NCBI RefSeq assembly: GCF_004135625.1
Contig: NZ_SDPV01000001.1
Coordinates: 248,001-312,000, forward strand
Direction: 5' to 3'
Origin: Pelagerythrobacter rhizovicinus
Lineage (GTDB): Bacteria > Pseudomonadota > Alphaproteobacteria > Sphingomonadales > Sphingomonadaceae
DNA length: 64,000 nucleotides
Position numbers and translations under genes: made by a program. The notes beneath the pieces are model-generated. The model was given only the letters and a program-made list of their open reading frames with translations. It made no database searches and was not told the origin of the DNA. This document shows, one piece after another, positions 33,586-45,489 of the stretch. Numbering within the stretch: position 1 is the first letter of the stretch; each line of letters opens with the position of its first letter.

Positions 33586-34751
33586 GCGCGGCCTGTCAGA
33601 CCGACGCCGCCGAAGTCGGCAACGGCGTCGCCGCGGCGCTGCGGGCGGTCGACTGCACGGCAGGCGAATTCACCGCGCAGGCCTTCGGCCGTCTCTTCGC
33701 TCCCGGCGGTGCGCTCACTCCGGTGCTGACCATAGCGCTGACGCTGTTCGTCGCCTTCTTCGCGATCTCTCTCCTGCTGGGCCGTTCGAGCATCGGGGTC
33801 CGCTCGGTAACCCCGCGCATGATCACGCTCGGTCTGGTGGTTACGTTTGCGACGAGTTGGGTGGCTTACCAGAGCGTAGTCTGGAATCTGGCTCTCGGCG
33901 CGCCCGATTGGCTCGCGACCGTCCTTGGCGGAACCGACGGCTCCGCGACGCAGATCTTCGCCCAGAAAATAGACGTCGTCTTCCTTGCGGTGCAGGAGGC
34001 CACCAAGGGGCAGGAGGACATCGGTGCGTTCTCGCCGGCCGGCATCCTGTGGCTCGGCGCGATGTTGTTCCTGCTCGGGACTGTGGGCGTGCTTGTGACC
34101 GCGCGGATCGGGCTTGCCGTGCTTGTGGCACTGGGTCCGATCTTCGTCGTCATGGCGCTGTTCAGCGGGACGCGGGGACTCTTCACCGGTTGGCTCAAGG
34201 GCGTGGTCCTGCTCGCGCTGACGCCGCTTTTTGCGGTGCTCGGCGGCGGCGTCATGCTGGAACTTGCGGTCCCCATCCTCGCTGCACTCTCGGCGACGCC
34301 GGGCATGGTCGATCCGCAGGCGGCGGTGGCTTTCTTCATGATCGGGGCGGTGCATGTCGCCCTGATGGTGATGGCGCTCAAGGTAGCGGGCACGATGGTG
34401 GCCGGTTGGCGTGTGTTCGGGCTGGCGCGAAACGACGAAGAACGCCGGTCCGAGCGCGATCGAGTCCCCGCGCCGCCGGCTGCACAAACCGCCGCCGCGG
34501 CTACGCAGAATCTGACATCCCCGTCAGGGGCGGCGCAGCGCCGCATCGCGGTGAGCGCGGTTACGTCGGCCACGGCCGCAAACGACGTGGACCCCGGGGC
34601 GCAAGGTTCCACGCGCCGCGAAACCCGCATTGTCTCGGCTGCGCAGGACGGTTCGCAAGTACAGCCCCTCAGTTCCTCGACCTCGCGTACCAGCGGCATC
34701 GGCAGCCGCTTTCGTGCGCCGCAGAAACGCATATCGGAGACGTTGAAATGA
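33582..34751 (+). CDS. virB6: VirB6-like polytopic inner-membrane protein
   Basis: A 389-residue inner-membrane channel component of the T4SS. At least five hydrophobic segments are visible (VLTIALTLFVAFFAISLLLG, ITLGLVVTFATSWVAYQSVV, ILWLGAMLFLLGTVGVLVTA, LAVLVALGPIFVVMALFSG, FFMIGAVHVALMVMALKVAG). The GPIFVVMALFSGTRGLFTGW loop is typical of VirB6. The C-terminal 100 residues are Ala/Ser/Thr-rich and probably disordered. ATGA overlaps link it to virB4 and directly to virB9, leaving no room for virB8. Confidence 0.88.
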   Translation: MSAACQTDAAEVGNGVAAALRAVDCTAGEFTAQAFGRLFAPGGALTPVLTIALTLFVAFFAISLLLGRSSIGVRSVTPRMITLGLVVTFATSWVAYQSVVWNLALGAPDWLATVLGGTDGSATQIFAQKIDVVFLAVQEATKGQEDIGAFSPAGILWLGAMLFLLGTVGVLVTARIGLAVLVALGPIFVVMALFSGTRGLFTGWLKGVVLLALTPLFAVLGGGVMLELAVPILAALSATPGMVDPQAAVAFFMIGAVHVALMVMALKVAGTMVAGWRVFGLARNDEERRSERDRVPAPPAAQTAAAATQNLTSPSGAAQRRIAVSAVTSATAANDVDPGAQGSTRRETRIVSAAQDGSQVQPLSSSTSRTSGIGSRFRAPQKRISETLK

Positions 34752-35521
34752 ACCGCGTGGCATTCCCCGCGCTCGCTCTCGCGTTCGTCGCGACCCCTGC
34801 TGCCGCAGACGACCCCCGCCTGGTGGAACGGCTGTACGATCCGGCCCAGGTGGTCAGGATCGAAGGCCGCACCAAAGTCCAGGCGACGATCCAGTTCGGC
34901 GAGGACGAGGCGATCGAGAATGTCGCAATCGGCGATTCGGAGGCCTGGCAGGTGACCCCGAACAAGCGCGCCGATCTTTTGTTCGTGAAGCCGCTCGCGC
35001 CTACAGCGGCGACCAACATGACGGTCGTGACCAACAAGCGCACCTACCTCTTCGATCTCGTTGCGAGTCCGCGCGCGAAGCCGCTCTACGTTCTGCAGTT
35101 CACCTATCCGGAAGAAGCGGAAGAGGACGAGCCGTCGCTAGCCCAGGCGCCGAACCCGGTCGAAGTGGCCGCGGCGAGCGATCCGTACGCGGTGGTCGAT
35201 CCGGCCCAACTTAACTTCGCATGGGCTGCCCAGGGCGACGCGGCGCTGTTGCCGACGCGCACTTATGACGATGGCGATGCGACCTTCCTTACCTGGCCCG
35301 CGGGGCGCCCCGTGCCGGCAATCCTGATCACGGACCGGGAAGGGACCGAAGGGCCCGTCAACTTCACCGTCCGCGGCGACACGATCGTGGTCGACGGCGT
35401 GCCGCGCGAGATCGTTCTTCGTTCAGGAGAAGATAGCGCCATCCTCACCAATACGGGGCCCGAACGGCCGTCCGCGACGCGTGGCCAACCCGCGCTCGCT
35501 CAGGCAGTGGAGAAACAATGA
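34748..35521 (+). CDS. virB9: VirB9/TrbG-like outer-membrane core protein
   Basis: A 257-residue periplasmic T4SS core protein with signal peptide (VAFPALALAFVATPAAADD). The N-terminal domain has YDPAQVVRIEGRTKVQATIQFGEDEAIENVAIGDSEAWQVTPNK, the usual VirB9/CagX beginning, and the C-terminal domain has PGRPV-like PAILITDREGTEGPVNFTVRGDTIVVDGVPREIVLR. It bridges VirB10 and the outer membrane, normally with lipoprotein VirB7, which is not found here. ATGA overlaps with both neighbours. Confidence 0.92.
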   Translation: MNRVAFPALALAFVATPAAADDPRLVERLYDPAQVVRIEGRTKVQATIQFGEDEAIENVAIGDSEAWQVTPNKRADLLFVKPLAPTAATNMTVVTNKRTYLFDLVASPRAKPLYVLQFTYPEEAEEDEPSLAQAPNPVEVAAASDPYAVVDPAQLNFAWAAQGDAALLPTRTYDDGDATFLTWPAGRPVPAILITDREGTEGPVNFTVRGDTIVVDGVPREIVLRSGEDSAILTNTGPERPSATRGQPALAQAVEKQ

Positions 35522-36651
35522 TGCGCCTCGCCATGCGCCTGCCCTCCCGCAAGGACGGAGATCCTTCGAACGACGTCGATCCGCGCGAGCGGGAAACGGC
35601 AGAGGTCATCGATCTCGCAAGTCGCAACGCCTTTCCCGCCGTGACCCAGCGCAAGGGCAAATCGGATACGCTCGGCCTCGTGGCCGGCGTGGCGATCGTT
35701 GCGCTGCTCGGTGCAGCGACCTTCATCGGAATGGATTCGACGCGGCTCGGCGAGGTGGACGGCGTGGGGAACCAGCAAGCTCCACAAGCGCCGGTGCAGC
35801 AGACCGCGTCGCAAGCCGCGCCCCCGGCCAACGTGCCGGCGCCCGTTGCGGAACGCTCGGTGCAGGCCGATCCCGCTCCGGCGCCGGTCCTTGCCGCCGA
35901 CCCCGGTGCCTCGCCGGCGCCGATGGGCAACCCATATGCGAGCCCGACCGTCGTATTCGACGCGAGCGCAGCAGCAGCGGCGCCCGCGGGCGTTGCTGTC
36001 CCTGCCGGCGCGGAGGGGGCGTCCACCGCCGCCGGCAGTTCGGCTTCGGACTTCGCGAGCCGCATCGGAGGCGTCGGTGGTGCGCCTGCCCAGGCCAAGG
36101 CGATGGTCAATCCGCAGACCACCGTCACTCAGGGCACACTCATTCCCGCCGTCCTGGAAACCGCGATCAACACCGATGTTCCGGGCTATGTCCGTGCCGT
36201 AGTGAGCCAGGACGTGCGTAGCTTCGACGGCACACGCGTGCTCGTGCCACGCAGTAGTCGCCTCATCGGGCAGTACCAGTCGGGCCTTCAGGGAGGACAG
36301 AAGCGCGCCTATGTGATCTGGACGCGGCTGATCCGGCCGGACGGCGCTTCGGTCAATCTCGGCTCTCCCGCGATCGGGTTCGACGGCACCACCGGTCTGG
36401 CCGGCGAGGTCGACAGCCACTTCTTCAGGCGCTTCGGTTCGGCGATGCTGCTATCCGTCATCGGCGGGCTTTCAGCCATCGGCAGCGGCGGCGCGTCGGT
36501 CGTACTTGGTGGCGCCGGGCAGTCGGCCGCAGGCGTGGCCGCGCAGCAGGACAGCCAGATCGGTCCGACGGTACGCGTCCGCCAGGGCGAACCGATCCGC
36601 GTATTCACTGCCCGCGACCTCGACTTCTCGCAAGTCGCAGCCGTCAGGTAG
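35518..36651 (+). CDS. virB10: VirB10/TrbI-like core protein
   Basis: A 377-residue protein spanning both membranes. A cytoplasmic N-terminus precedes one transmembrane helix (LGLVAGVAIVALLGAATFIG), then a Pro/Ala-rich periplasmic linker, then the TrbI barrel domain (TQGTLIPAVLETAINTDVPG, VVSQDVRSFDGTRVLVPRSS, GQYQSGLQGGQKRAYVIWTR). It signals ATPase energy to the outer-membrane pore. ATG 35518 overlaps the virB9 stop. Confidence 0.94.
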   Translation: MMRLAMRLPSRKDGDPSNDVDPRERETAEVIDLASRNAFPAVTQRKGKSDTLGLVAGVAIVALLGAATFIGMDSTRLGEVDGVGNQQAPQAPVQQTASQAAPPANVPAPVAERSVQADPAPAPVLAADPGASPAPMGNPYASPTVVFDASAAAAAPAGVAVPAGAEGASTAAGSSASDFASRIGGVGGAPAQAKAMVNPQTTVTQGTLIPAVLETAINTDVPGYVRAVVSQDVRSFDGTRVLVPRSSRLIGQYQSGLQGGQKRAYVIWTRLIRPDGASVNLGSPAIGFDGTTGLAGEVDSHFFRRFGSAMLLSVIGGLSAIGSGGASVVLGGAGQSAAGVAAQQDSQIGPTVRVRQGEPIRVFTARDLDFSQVAAVR

Positions 36652-36662
36652 GGGCGAGATCG

Positions 36663-37667
36663 ATGGCGGCCGATATCCGATCGCTGAAGGCCGATACGGA
36701 CGAGGAACGCAGCGTCTATCTCGACGCCTATCTCGCACCATTTCGCGAATGGCTCGACCGCGACACCGTGACCGAGATCCTCGTCAATCGCCCCGGCGAG
36801 GTGTGGATCGAGGATGCCGCCGCGCCCGGCATGCAGCGAATTGAAACCCCACACATCGACGACACATTGATCCAGCGCCTCGCCGAACAGGTCGCGCGCG
36901 TCAGCCATCAGGGCATCAATCGCGAGCACCCGCTGCTCGGCGCTACGCTGCCCGTCAGGGAATGGGGCGGCGCGCGTGTCCAGTTCTGCGGGCCGCCTGC
37001 CGCACGACGTCACTGGGCGATGGCGATCCGCCGTCACCGACGGCTCGACCTGCCGCTCGACGCTTACGATACCGGCCCGCTCGCGCCGCCGAAGCAGCCG
37101 CCGATGCCCGACGCTCAGGCCGAGCCGATCGCATTCCTGCGCGAGGCGATCCGTCAACGGAGCACGATCCTGATCTCCGGCGGTACGAGCACCGGCAAGA
37201 CGACCTTCCTCAACGCCATGCTCGGCGAGATCCCGCGCCACGAGCGCGTGGTGCTGGTGGAGGACACGCCCGAACTGCGCTTACCGGGCGAGAACGGTGT
37301 GGGCCTGGTCGCCGTCAAGGGCGAGCTGGGCGAAGCCAAGGTGACCGCCAACGAGCTGCTCCAGGCCGCGCTGCGCCTGCGGCCCGACCGCATCGTGCTC
37401 GGCGAACTGCGCGGCGCGGAGAGCGTCAGCTTCCTGCGCGCGATCAACACGGGCCACCCGGGCAGTTTCTCGACGATCCACGCCAACTCGCTGCACGGCG
37501 CTCTCGAGCAGCTGGCGCTGATGGTGATGCAGACCGGCATCGGACTCACCCGGTCCGACACGATCGCTTATGCCGCTTCGGTGATCGACGTGATCGTGCA
37601 ACTGGGCCGCAGTGCGGACGGCAAACGCGGCATCACGCAGATCGCGAAGACCTCCTCGCTGCTGTGA
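36663..37667 (+). CDS. virB11: VirB11 T4SS hexameric ATPase
   Basis: A 334-residue hexameric ATPase of the secretion superfamily. The Walker A is LISGGTSTGKTTFLNAML near residues 171-188, the Asp box is VVLVEDTPELRL, the Walker B-like region is LRPDRIVLGELRGAESVSFL and the His box GHPGSFSTIHANS. GGGGCGAG lies before the ATG. It is the last gene of the operon; no virD4 follows. Confidence 0.95.
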   Translation: MAADIRSLKADTDEERSVYLDAYLAPFREWLDRDTVTEILVNRPGEVWIEDAAAPGMQRIETPHIDDTLIQRLAEQVARVSHQGINREHPLLGATLPVREWGGARVQFCGPPAARRHWAMAIRRHRRLDLPLDAYDTGPLAPPKQPPMPDAQAEPIAFLREAIRQRSTILISGGTSTGKTTFLNAMLGEIPRHERVVLVEDTPELRLPGENGVGLVAVKGELGEAKVTANELLQAALRLRPDRIVLGELRGAESVSFLRAINTGHPGSFSTIHANSLHGALEQLALMVMQTGIGLTRSDTIAYAASVIDVIVQLGRSADGKRGITQIAKTSSLL

Positions 37668-37927
37668 TTCCCGCGTGATTTCCGGCTCAAGTTAGTCTCG
37701 CGCGGGCAACAACTGCGAATAAATCGTACACCGAGCTGTCTCTGTCGGAAACGCGATTGACGTAGGGGAATGCTGCGTTCTCCGCACCTTCGAGTGCAAT
37801 CGTATTCAGAAATTTCCGGGTTGTCGGTGCCTGCGATCGGGCAACCCTATTGCCAGCAGCGCTTATTCTGCACTACTTTCCTTGCGGTTTAAGTCGCATC
37901 AGACGACTGGACACGAGGAGAGGACGA

Positions 37928-40849
<2,922 letters not shown>

Positions 40850-40876
40850 CCGCAACGACGGTTGGGGGAGAGGGGA

Positions 40877-40908
40877 GGGGCCGGACCTTTGTGTCCGGCC
40901 CCTTTTTT
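40877..40908 (+). terminator. Intrinsic terminator after the second TonB receptor
   Basis: GGGGCCGGAC (40877-40886) pairs perfectly with GTCCGGCCCC (40893-40902) and is followed by TTTTTT (40903-40908). The convergent transporter gene ends here too. Confidence 0.9.
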
Positions 40909-41653
40909 ATGCCCCTCGGTCGGCGCTGGCGAAGGGGGAGAAGTCGGTAGCGGTGTCGTAGATGTCGATCCCCTCCCGGCGTTTCAGCGCGCCGACGACG
41001 AGATAGGTCACCGGCGTCAGCAGCGCTTCCCATGCGGTCTTGATCAGCCATTGCGACAGCACGACCTGCCACAGCAGTTCGACAGGCCATCCCGCCAGGC
41101 CCCAGAATGCGAGCGGATAGAAGATCAGGCTGTCGAGGCCCTGCCCGACCACTGTCGAGCCGATCGTCCGTGCCCACAGCGCTTTCCCGGCCGTCCACAC
41201 CTTCATCTTGGCGAGCACGAAGCTGTTCGCGAACTCACCGGCCCAGAACGCCACCATCGATGCGATCACGATGCGCCACGAGTTGCCGAACACGAATTCG
41301 TAAGCGTCCTGTCCGGGCCATCCGGCGGCTGGCGGCAGCGCAACGACGACCCATGCCATCAGCGCCATGAAGGCGAGCGCTGCAAATCCCGTCCAGATCA
41401 CGCGCCGGGCTCGGGCATAGCCGTAGACCTCCGTCAGCACGTCGCCGATGATGTAGCTGATCGGGAAGAACAGCACGCCCGCACCGAACGACCACTCTGC
41501 CCCGCCCGGCAGTGTCACGTATGAGGGCTTGGACGCTCCGATGATGTTCGACAGCAGCAGGATTGCGACGAACGCCGCCATGACCAGATCGTAGTAACGA
41601 AAGGCCGGCCGCGGGCCTCGCCCGGTTTCGATGCGCTGCGGTGTCTCGTCCAT
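40907..41653 (-). CDS. Queuosine precursor transporter (YhhQ/DUF165 family)
   Basis: A 248-residue inner-membrane transporter of the vitamin-uptake-like QPTR family that imports preQ0/preQ1 for tRNA queuosine modification. Six hydrophobic stretches are visible, with the family signature VLFFPISYIIGDVLTEVYGYARARRVIW and GQGLDSLIFYPLAFWG near the C-terminus. The position next to a tRNA gene is probably incidental. ATG 41653 fits the family start. Confidence 0.9.
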   Translation of the reverse strand: MDETPQRIETGRGPRPAFRYYDLVMAAFVAILLLSNIIGASKPSYVTLPGGAEWSFGAGVLFFPISYIIGDVLTEVYGYARARRVIWTGFAALAFMALMAWVVVALPPAAGWPGQDAYEFVFGNSWRIVIASMVAFWAGEFANSFVLAKMKVWTAGKALWARTIGSTVVGQGLDSLIFYPLAFWGLAGWPVELLWQVVLSQWLIKTAWEALLTPVTYLVVGALKRREGIDIYDTATDFSPFASADRGA

Positions 41654-41710
41654 GGCGCTGCCTATCGCGATTTGCGCCTCCGGAAAAGCGCGCTATGGCG
41701 CATGGCGTGC

Positions 41711-41787
41711 GCGCCCGTAGCTCATCTGGATAGAGCGCGAGACTTCTAATCTTGAGGCAGCAGGTTCGAGTCCTGCCGGGCGCGCCA
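41711..41787 (+). tRNA. tRNA-Arg (anticodon TCT)
   Basis: A full cloverleaf folds by eye. The acceptor stem is GCGCCCG/CGGGCGC, the D stem is GCTC/GAGC, the anticodon stem is CGAGA/TCTTG with loop CTTCTAA (anticodon TCT, reading AGA/AGG), and the T stem is GCAGG/CCTGC around TTCGAGT. The discriminator is G and the CCA end is encoded (41785-41787). Confidence 0.95.
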
Positions 41788-41939
41788 CCTCTTCCTCAAA
41801 GCTCTCAATTTCGGGTCCTCACGTTCGTGATCTCGTCGGCACCGACGGTCGGTCCGAGGGGCCGATCGGCGGGTATGAAATCAGGGGAAGCCAAACGGAT
41901 GCCGGTCGTGTATGGAGCCCCCGTCGCCCGTGAGCGGCT

Positions 41940-41964
41940 GGCCGGCGAAGCGGCCGTATTTTTT
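41940..41964 (+). terminator. Possible intrinsic terminator between tRNA-Arg and the helicase
   Basis: GGCCG (41940-41944) pairs with CGGCC (41951-41955), followed by GTA and TTTTTT (41959-41964). The stem is short. The rest of the 265-base gap shows no coding feature I trust. Confidence 0.4.
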
Positions 41965-42052
41965 CCATGACCGAGGCCGAAGGAACCGCTTGCCGCGGCC
42001 ACTCCTGCGCTCCGCCGTCCCCTATGGCGGCCCTCGTCCGTTAGTGAGCATC

Positions 42053-43795
42053 ATGACTTTTTCCACTCTCCCGCCAATGCTTGGCGAAGCACTCGCCGAG
42101 CGCGGCTATGCCGCGCTGACCGCCGTCCAGACGGCCGTTCTCGCACCCGAGGCCGCTGGACGCGACCTCATCGTCTCGGCCCAGACCGGCTCGGGCAAGA
42201 CCGTCGCCTTCGGTCTTGCCATGGCCCGCGACCTGCTCGACGACTTCGGGGCGTCGACTCAGTCGCCTCTCTCGCTCGTGATCGCGCCGACGCGCGAACT
42301 GGCTCTGCAGGTCAGTCGCGAGCTGGCCTGGCTCTACGCCAAGGCCGGCGCTCGCATCGCGACCTGCGTTGGCGGCATGGACGCTTCGAAGGAGCGGCGC
42401 GCGCTGCGGGCCAGCCCGCATGTCGTCGTCGGAACGCCTGGCCGACTGCGCGACCACCTCGAGCGAGGTGCGCTCGACCTGTCGGGCCTCAAGGAAGTGG
42501 TGCTCGACGAAGCGGACGAGATGCTCGACATGGGCTTCCGCGAGGATCTCGAGGAAATCCTCGATGCGACTCCGGCGGAGCGGCGCACGCTGCTGTTCTC
42601 GGCGACGATGCCGAAATCGATCGTTGCGCTGGCCGAACGCTATCAGCGAGACGCTCTGCGGATATCGACCGCGGGCGACGATCGCGGCCATGGCGATATC
42701 GCGTTCCAGGTGGTCACGGTTTCCCCCGCGGAAGTCGAGGCGGCGGCGGTCAATCTGCTGCGTTTCCACGAGGCGGAGACGGCCATTCTCTTCTGCGCCA
42801 CCCGCGATAATGTCCGCCGGCTTCACGCCACGCTGCAGGAGCGGGGCTTCGCCGTCGTCGCACTGTCGGGTGAGCACTCGCAGTCGGAGCGCAACCAGGC
42901 GCTCCAGGCCCTGCGCGACCGCCGCGCGCGCGTCTGCGTCGCGACCGACGTGGCGGCGCGCGGGATCGATCTGCCGAACCTCAGTCTCGTCGTCCATGTC
43001 GACCTTCCGCGCGACGCGGAGACGCTCCAGCACCGCTCGGGCCGGACCGGCCGCGCGGGGAAGAAGGGCACCGCGGTGCTGATCGTGCCGTTTCCGCGGC
43101 GCAGGCGCGTGGAATCGATGCTGCGCGGCGCCAGGATCAAGGCCGACTGGATCGATGCTCCGACCCCGGATGCGATCCGCACGCGGGACCGCGAGCGTCT
43201 GCTCGCGGAGCTCCTGCAGCCGGCCGAGTTCGACGGCGAGGATCGCGCGCTGGCCCAGCGCCTGCTTGCCGAACGCTCGCCGGAGGATATCGCAGCCGCT
43301 CTGGTGCGCGCGCATCGCGCCGCGATGCCGCAGCCGGAGGAGATGCTGGAGAACACACCCGAGGCGCGCCGTGCCGCGCAGCAGGACCGGCATCGCCCCG
43401 GTTTCGAGGACACCGTCTGGTTCCGCATGGATATCGGGCGCCGGCAGAACGCCGACCCGCGCTGGATCCTGCCGTTGCTATGCCGCCGCGGCCACATCAC
43501 CCGCAACGAGGTGGGGGCGATTCGCATCGGCGCCAACGAAACCCATTTCCAGATACCGCGCGCCATTGCCGAGAAGTTCGGTGCCGCGCTCCAACGCACG
43601 GCACGGGACGAGAGCGAGGATGAGGTCGTGCGGATCGAGCCTTCGGAAGGCCCGCGTCAGGCTGCTCATGCCAACCGGGGCGTCAAGCCCAACAAGTTTT
43701 CGCACAAGGTCGGCCGGAAGTCAGGGCCGGGCGCTCCGAAAGGGCGACCGGGCGCGAAGCACAAGCCTCGTGGACGTAAGGAGCGGAACCGATGA
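42053..43795 (+). CDS. DEAD-box RNA helicase with DbpA-type RNA-binding domain
   Basis: ATP-dependent RNA helicase of 580 residues, likely in ribosome assembly or mRNA turnover. The Q motif region is followed by motif I (SAQTGSGKT), motif II VLDEADEML, motif III SAT, motif V-VI ARGIDLPNLSLVVHVDLP and HRSGRTGRAGKKG. A C-terminal DbpA-like RNA-binding fold is visible (VWFRMDIGRRQNADPRWILP), then a basic tail (GRKSGPGAPKGRPGAKHKPR). ATG 42053 is chosen; the open frame to 41912 is not helicase-like. Confidence 0.92.
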   Translation: MTFSTLPPMLGEALAERGYAALTAVQTAVLAPEAAGRDLIVSAQTGSGKTVAFGLAMARDLLDDFGASTQSPLSLVIAPTRELALQVSRELAWLYAKAGARIATCVGGMDASKERRALRASPHVVVGTPGRLRDHLERGALDLSGLKEVVLDEADEMLDMGFREDLEEILDATPAERRTLLFSATMPKSIVALAERYQRDALRISTAGDDRGHGDIAFQVVTVSPAEVEAAAVNLLRFHEAETAILFCATRDNVRRLHATLQERGFAVVALSGEHSQSERNQALQALRDRRARVCVATDVAARGIDLPNLSLVVHVDLPRDAETLQHRSGRTGRAGKKGTAVLIVPFPRRRRVESMLRGARIKADWIDAPTPDAIRTRDRERLLAELLQPAEFDGEDRALAQRLLAERSPEDIAAALVRAHRAAMPQPEEMLENTPEARRAAQQDRHRPGFEDTVWFRMDIGRRQNADPRWILPLLCRRGHITRNEVGAIRIGANETHFQIPRAIAEKFGAALQRTARDESEDEVVRIEPSEGPRQAAHANRGVKPNKFSHKVGRKSGPGAPKGRPGAKHKPRGRKERNR

Positions 43796-43816
43796 CGATG
43801 CCACCCGGCGCACTCG

Positions 43817-44596
43817 CTAGCCGCGGCTGAGACCCCGCAGGCGTTCGCGGGTGATGGGGTAGCCGGCATCGTCGGGAATGCAGATCCAGCCTTCGCCGTC
43901 GTGCTCCTCGAAGAAAGGGACGATCGTGCGCGGAGGATGGGCGGCGCAGTCGCTCAGGGCGGCGTCGAAGTCGTCGAATTGTGCCAGGCGTTCCAGGTTG
44001 CGGCGGGTCGGGAAGATCACGCTGATCTCGCCGCGATCGGCAGCGTCGAGGGCGTCGCGTGCGGTGATCCAGAACAGGCGCGTGTTCTCCGTCGCGTCGA
44101 CCGCGATGTCGACGGCGCCGGTGCCGAGGCCCGTGAGATAGAAGCGCGTGTCGAATACGCGCGGCAGGCGCTCGTTCTTGGGGAACCAGCGGGCGAAGGG
44201 GACGATCGCCTCGAGATCGAGCGACCAGTCCATCGCCTCGAGCACGGGCGCCAGGGCGTCCTTCTCGTGGAGCATCCGGCGCGCTTCGGCCGCGCGCTCC
44301 GCGTCGATCTTGCCCACGACTCCGACCGCGAGTCCGGTTTCCTCCAATGTCTCGCGGATCGCGGTGATGCGGTGGGCGGCTTCGTCCGCATTCTTAATTC
44401 CCTTCAGGCGCCTGGCGAGATCTCGATCCGCCTGGTCGACCCTGCCGCCCGGAAACACCGCCGCGCCGCCCGCGAAAGCCATCGATCTCGCGCGGGTGAC
44501 CATCAGCAGTTCAGGTGGGCCGCCCCGAGGACCATGGCGGAAGATTACGAGAGTGGCGGCAGGGATGCCGTCTGCGGGCGTATCGCTCATCGCCAT
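43817..44596 (-). CDS. NUDIX hydrolase
   Basis: A 259-residue hydrolase of nucleoside-diphosphate-linked compounds, or a CoA-type NUDIX. The Nudix box is stretched (GGRVDQADRD, then AIRETLEETGL), similar to NUDT19/CoA-diphosphatase-like proteins with an insertion inside the box. The N-terminus has VIFRHGPRGGPPELLMVTRA. ATG 44596 or ATG 44590 are both possible starts (MAMSD); the frame further upstream is AT-rich. Substrate is unknown. Confidence 0.83.
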   Translation of the reverse strand: MAMSDTPADGIPAATLVIFRHGPRGGPPELLMVTRARSMAFAGGAAVFPGGRVDQADRDLARRLKGIKNADEAAHRITAIRETLEETGLAVGVVGKIDAERAAEARRMLHEKDALAPVLEAMDWSLDLEAIVPFARWFPKNERLPRVFDTRFYLTGLGTGAVDIAVDATENTRLFWITARDALDAADRGEISVIFPTRRNLERLAQFDDFDAALSDCAAHPPRTIVPFFEEHDGEGWICIPDDAGYPITRERLRGLSRG

Positions 44597-44813
44597 GATT
44601 GTGGGACCACCTCGGCGAGATGCCAAGCGTGAATTAAATGTCGGGATTTCTGACACTCGCCCCGCAGGGTTAATGCCTTTTCACCTTTGCCTGCCGCGCA
44701 TTCGCGCGATTCCGGCGAACTGGCACGGGGGATGCATCGCAGGCCGCACCCACAATGGTCTTCGAACGAGGCGGCGCCACCCCCCAGTCTCCGGCGCCGT
44801 CTCCCCGCAAGCG

Positions 44814-44848
44814 AAAGGGCCCGCCCGAGAAATCGGACGGGCCCTTTC
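44814..44848 (-). terminator. Intrinsic terminator for the glutaredoxin operon
   Basis: AAAGGGCCCG and its complement CGGGCCCTTT form a long, nearly symmetric hairpin around a GAGAAATC loop (44814-44848). It lies 20 bases beyond the glutaredoxin stop on the minus strand, and the A-run gives TTT on that strand; it can act in both directions. The surrounding gap (44597-44868) has nothing else I can support. Confidence 0.75.
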
Positions 44849-44868
44849 TGCATCCGCCAGGCGGAACG

Positions 44869-45195
44869 TCAGGCCTTGGCGACCTGCTTTTCGGTGAGAA
44901 GTTCCTGAAGTTCGCCGGCTTCGAACATCTCCATCATGATGTCGCTGCCGCCGACGAATTCGCCCTTCACGTAGAGCTGCGGAATGGTCGGCCAGTCGGA
45001 GAAGGCCTTGATCCCCTGCCGGACCTCCATGTCCTGCAGCACGTCCACGCTCTCGTAAGAGACGCCGCAGTGCTCGAGGATCGCCACCGCACGGCTGGAA
45101 AAGCCGCACTGCGGGAACAGCGGCGTGCCTTTCATGAAGAGGACCACATCGTTCTCGCCGACGATGCCGGAAATGCGTTCATTGGTATCGGACAT
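44869..45195 (-). CDS. grxD: Monothiol glutaredoxin Grx4/GrxD
   Basis: A 108-residue CGFS-type glutaredoxin that binds a [2Fe-2S] cluster with glutathione, and commonly partners BolA in iron-sulfur trafficking. The signature is [22 protein letters not shown], with the GSH-binding [20 protein letters not shown]. It lies directly downstream of a BolA-family gene on the same strand. Confidence 0.95.
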   Translation of the reverse strand: MSDTNERISGIVGENDVVLFMKGTPLFPQCGFSSRAVAILEHCGVSYESVDVLQDMEVRQGIKAFSDWPTIPQLYVKGEFVGGSDIMMEMFEAGELQELLTEKQVAKA

Positions 45196-45233
45196 TGGAA
45201 AAACTTCCGCTCAGGTAATTCAAGTCGTGGGAG

Positions 45234-45467
45234 TCAGGTGGGCGCTTGCGTGGTCAGTTGCAAGGCGTGGAGCACGCCGCCCATCTTCCCGCCGAGGGCC
45301 TCGTAGACCATCTTGTGCTGCTGCACCCGGCTCTTTCCGGCGAAGGCGGGAGAGACGACGTGCGCCGCATAGTGATCCCCGTCGCCGGCGAGATCGCGGA
45401 TCTCGACTTCGGCGTCGGGCAGGGCGGACTTGATCATCCCTTCGATTTCGGCGGCGCTCATCGGCAT
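45234..45467 (-). CDS. BolA family protein
   Basis: A 77-residue BolA-like protein. It has a short N-terminal helix (SAAEIEGMIKSALP), the class II KH-like core and VVSPAFAGKSRVQQHKMVYEAL, where His may help bind the shared cluster with Grx4. The start can be ATG 45467 or 45461 (MPMSAAE). It is between the zeta inhibitor and Grx4 in a leftward operon. Confidence 0.92.
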   Translation of the reverse strand: MPMSAAEIEGMIKSALPDAEVEIRDLAGDGDHYAAHVVSPAFAGKSRVQQHKMVYEALGGKMGGVLHALQLTTQAPT

Positions 45468-45489
45468 GGCTGGTTCCTCAATGCGCCGA

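Noticed and set aside
29914-37667. Possible integrative conjugative element
   Set aside because: No integrase, relaxase, attachment repeats or adjoining tRNA; composition matches the surroundings, so I describe it only as a T4SS operon.
41752-41970. 72-codon open frame starting inside tRNA-Arg
   Set aside because: It begins within the tRNA and has no RBS or recognised motif.
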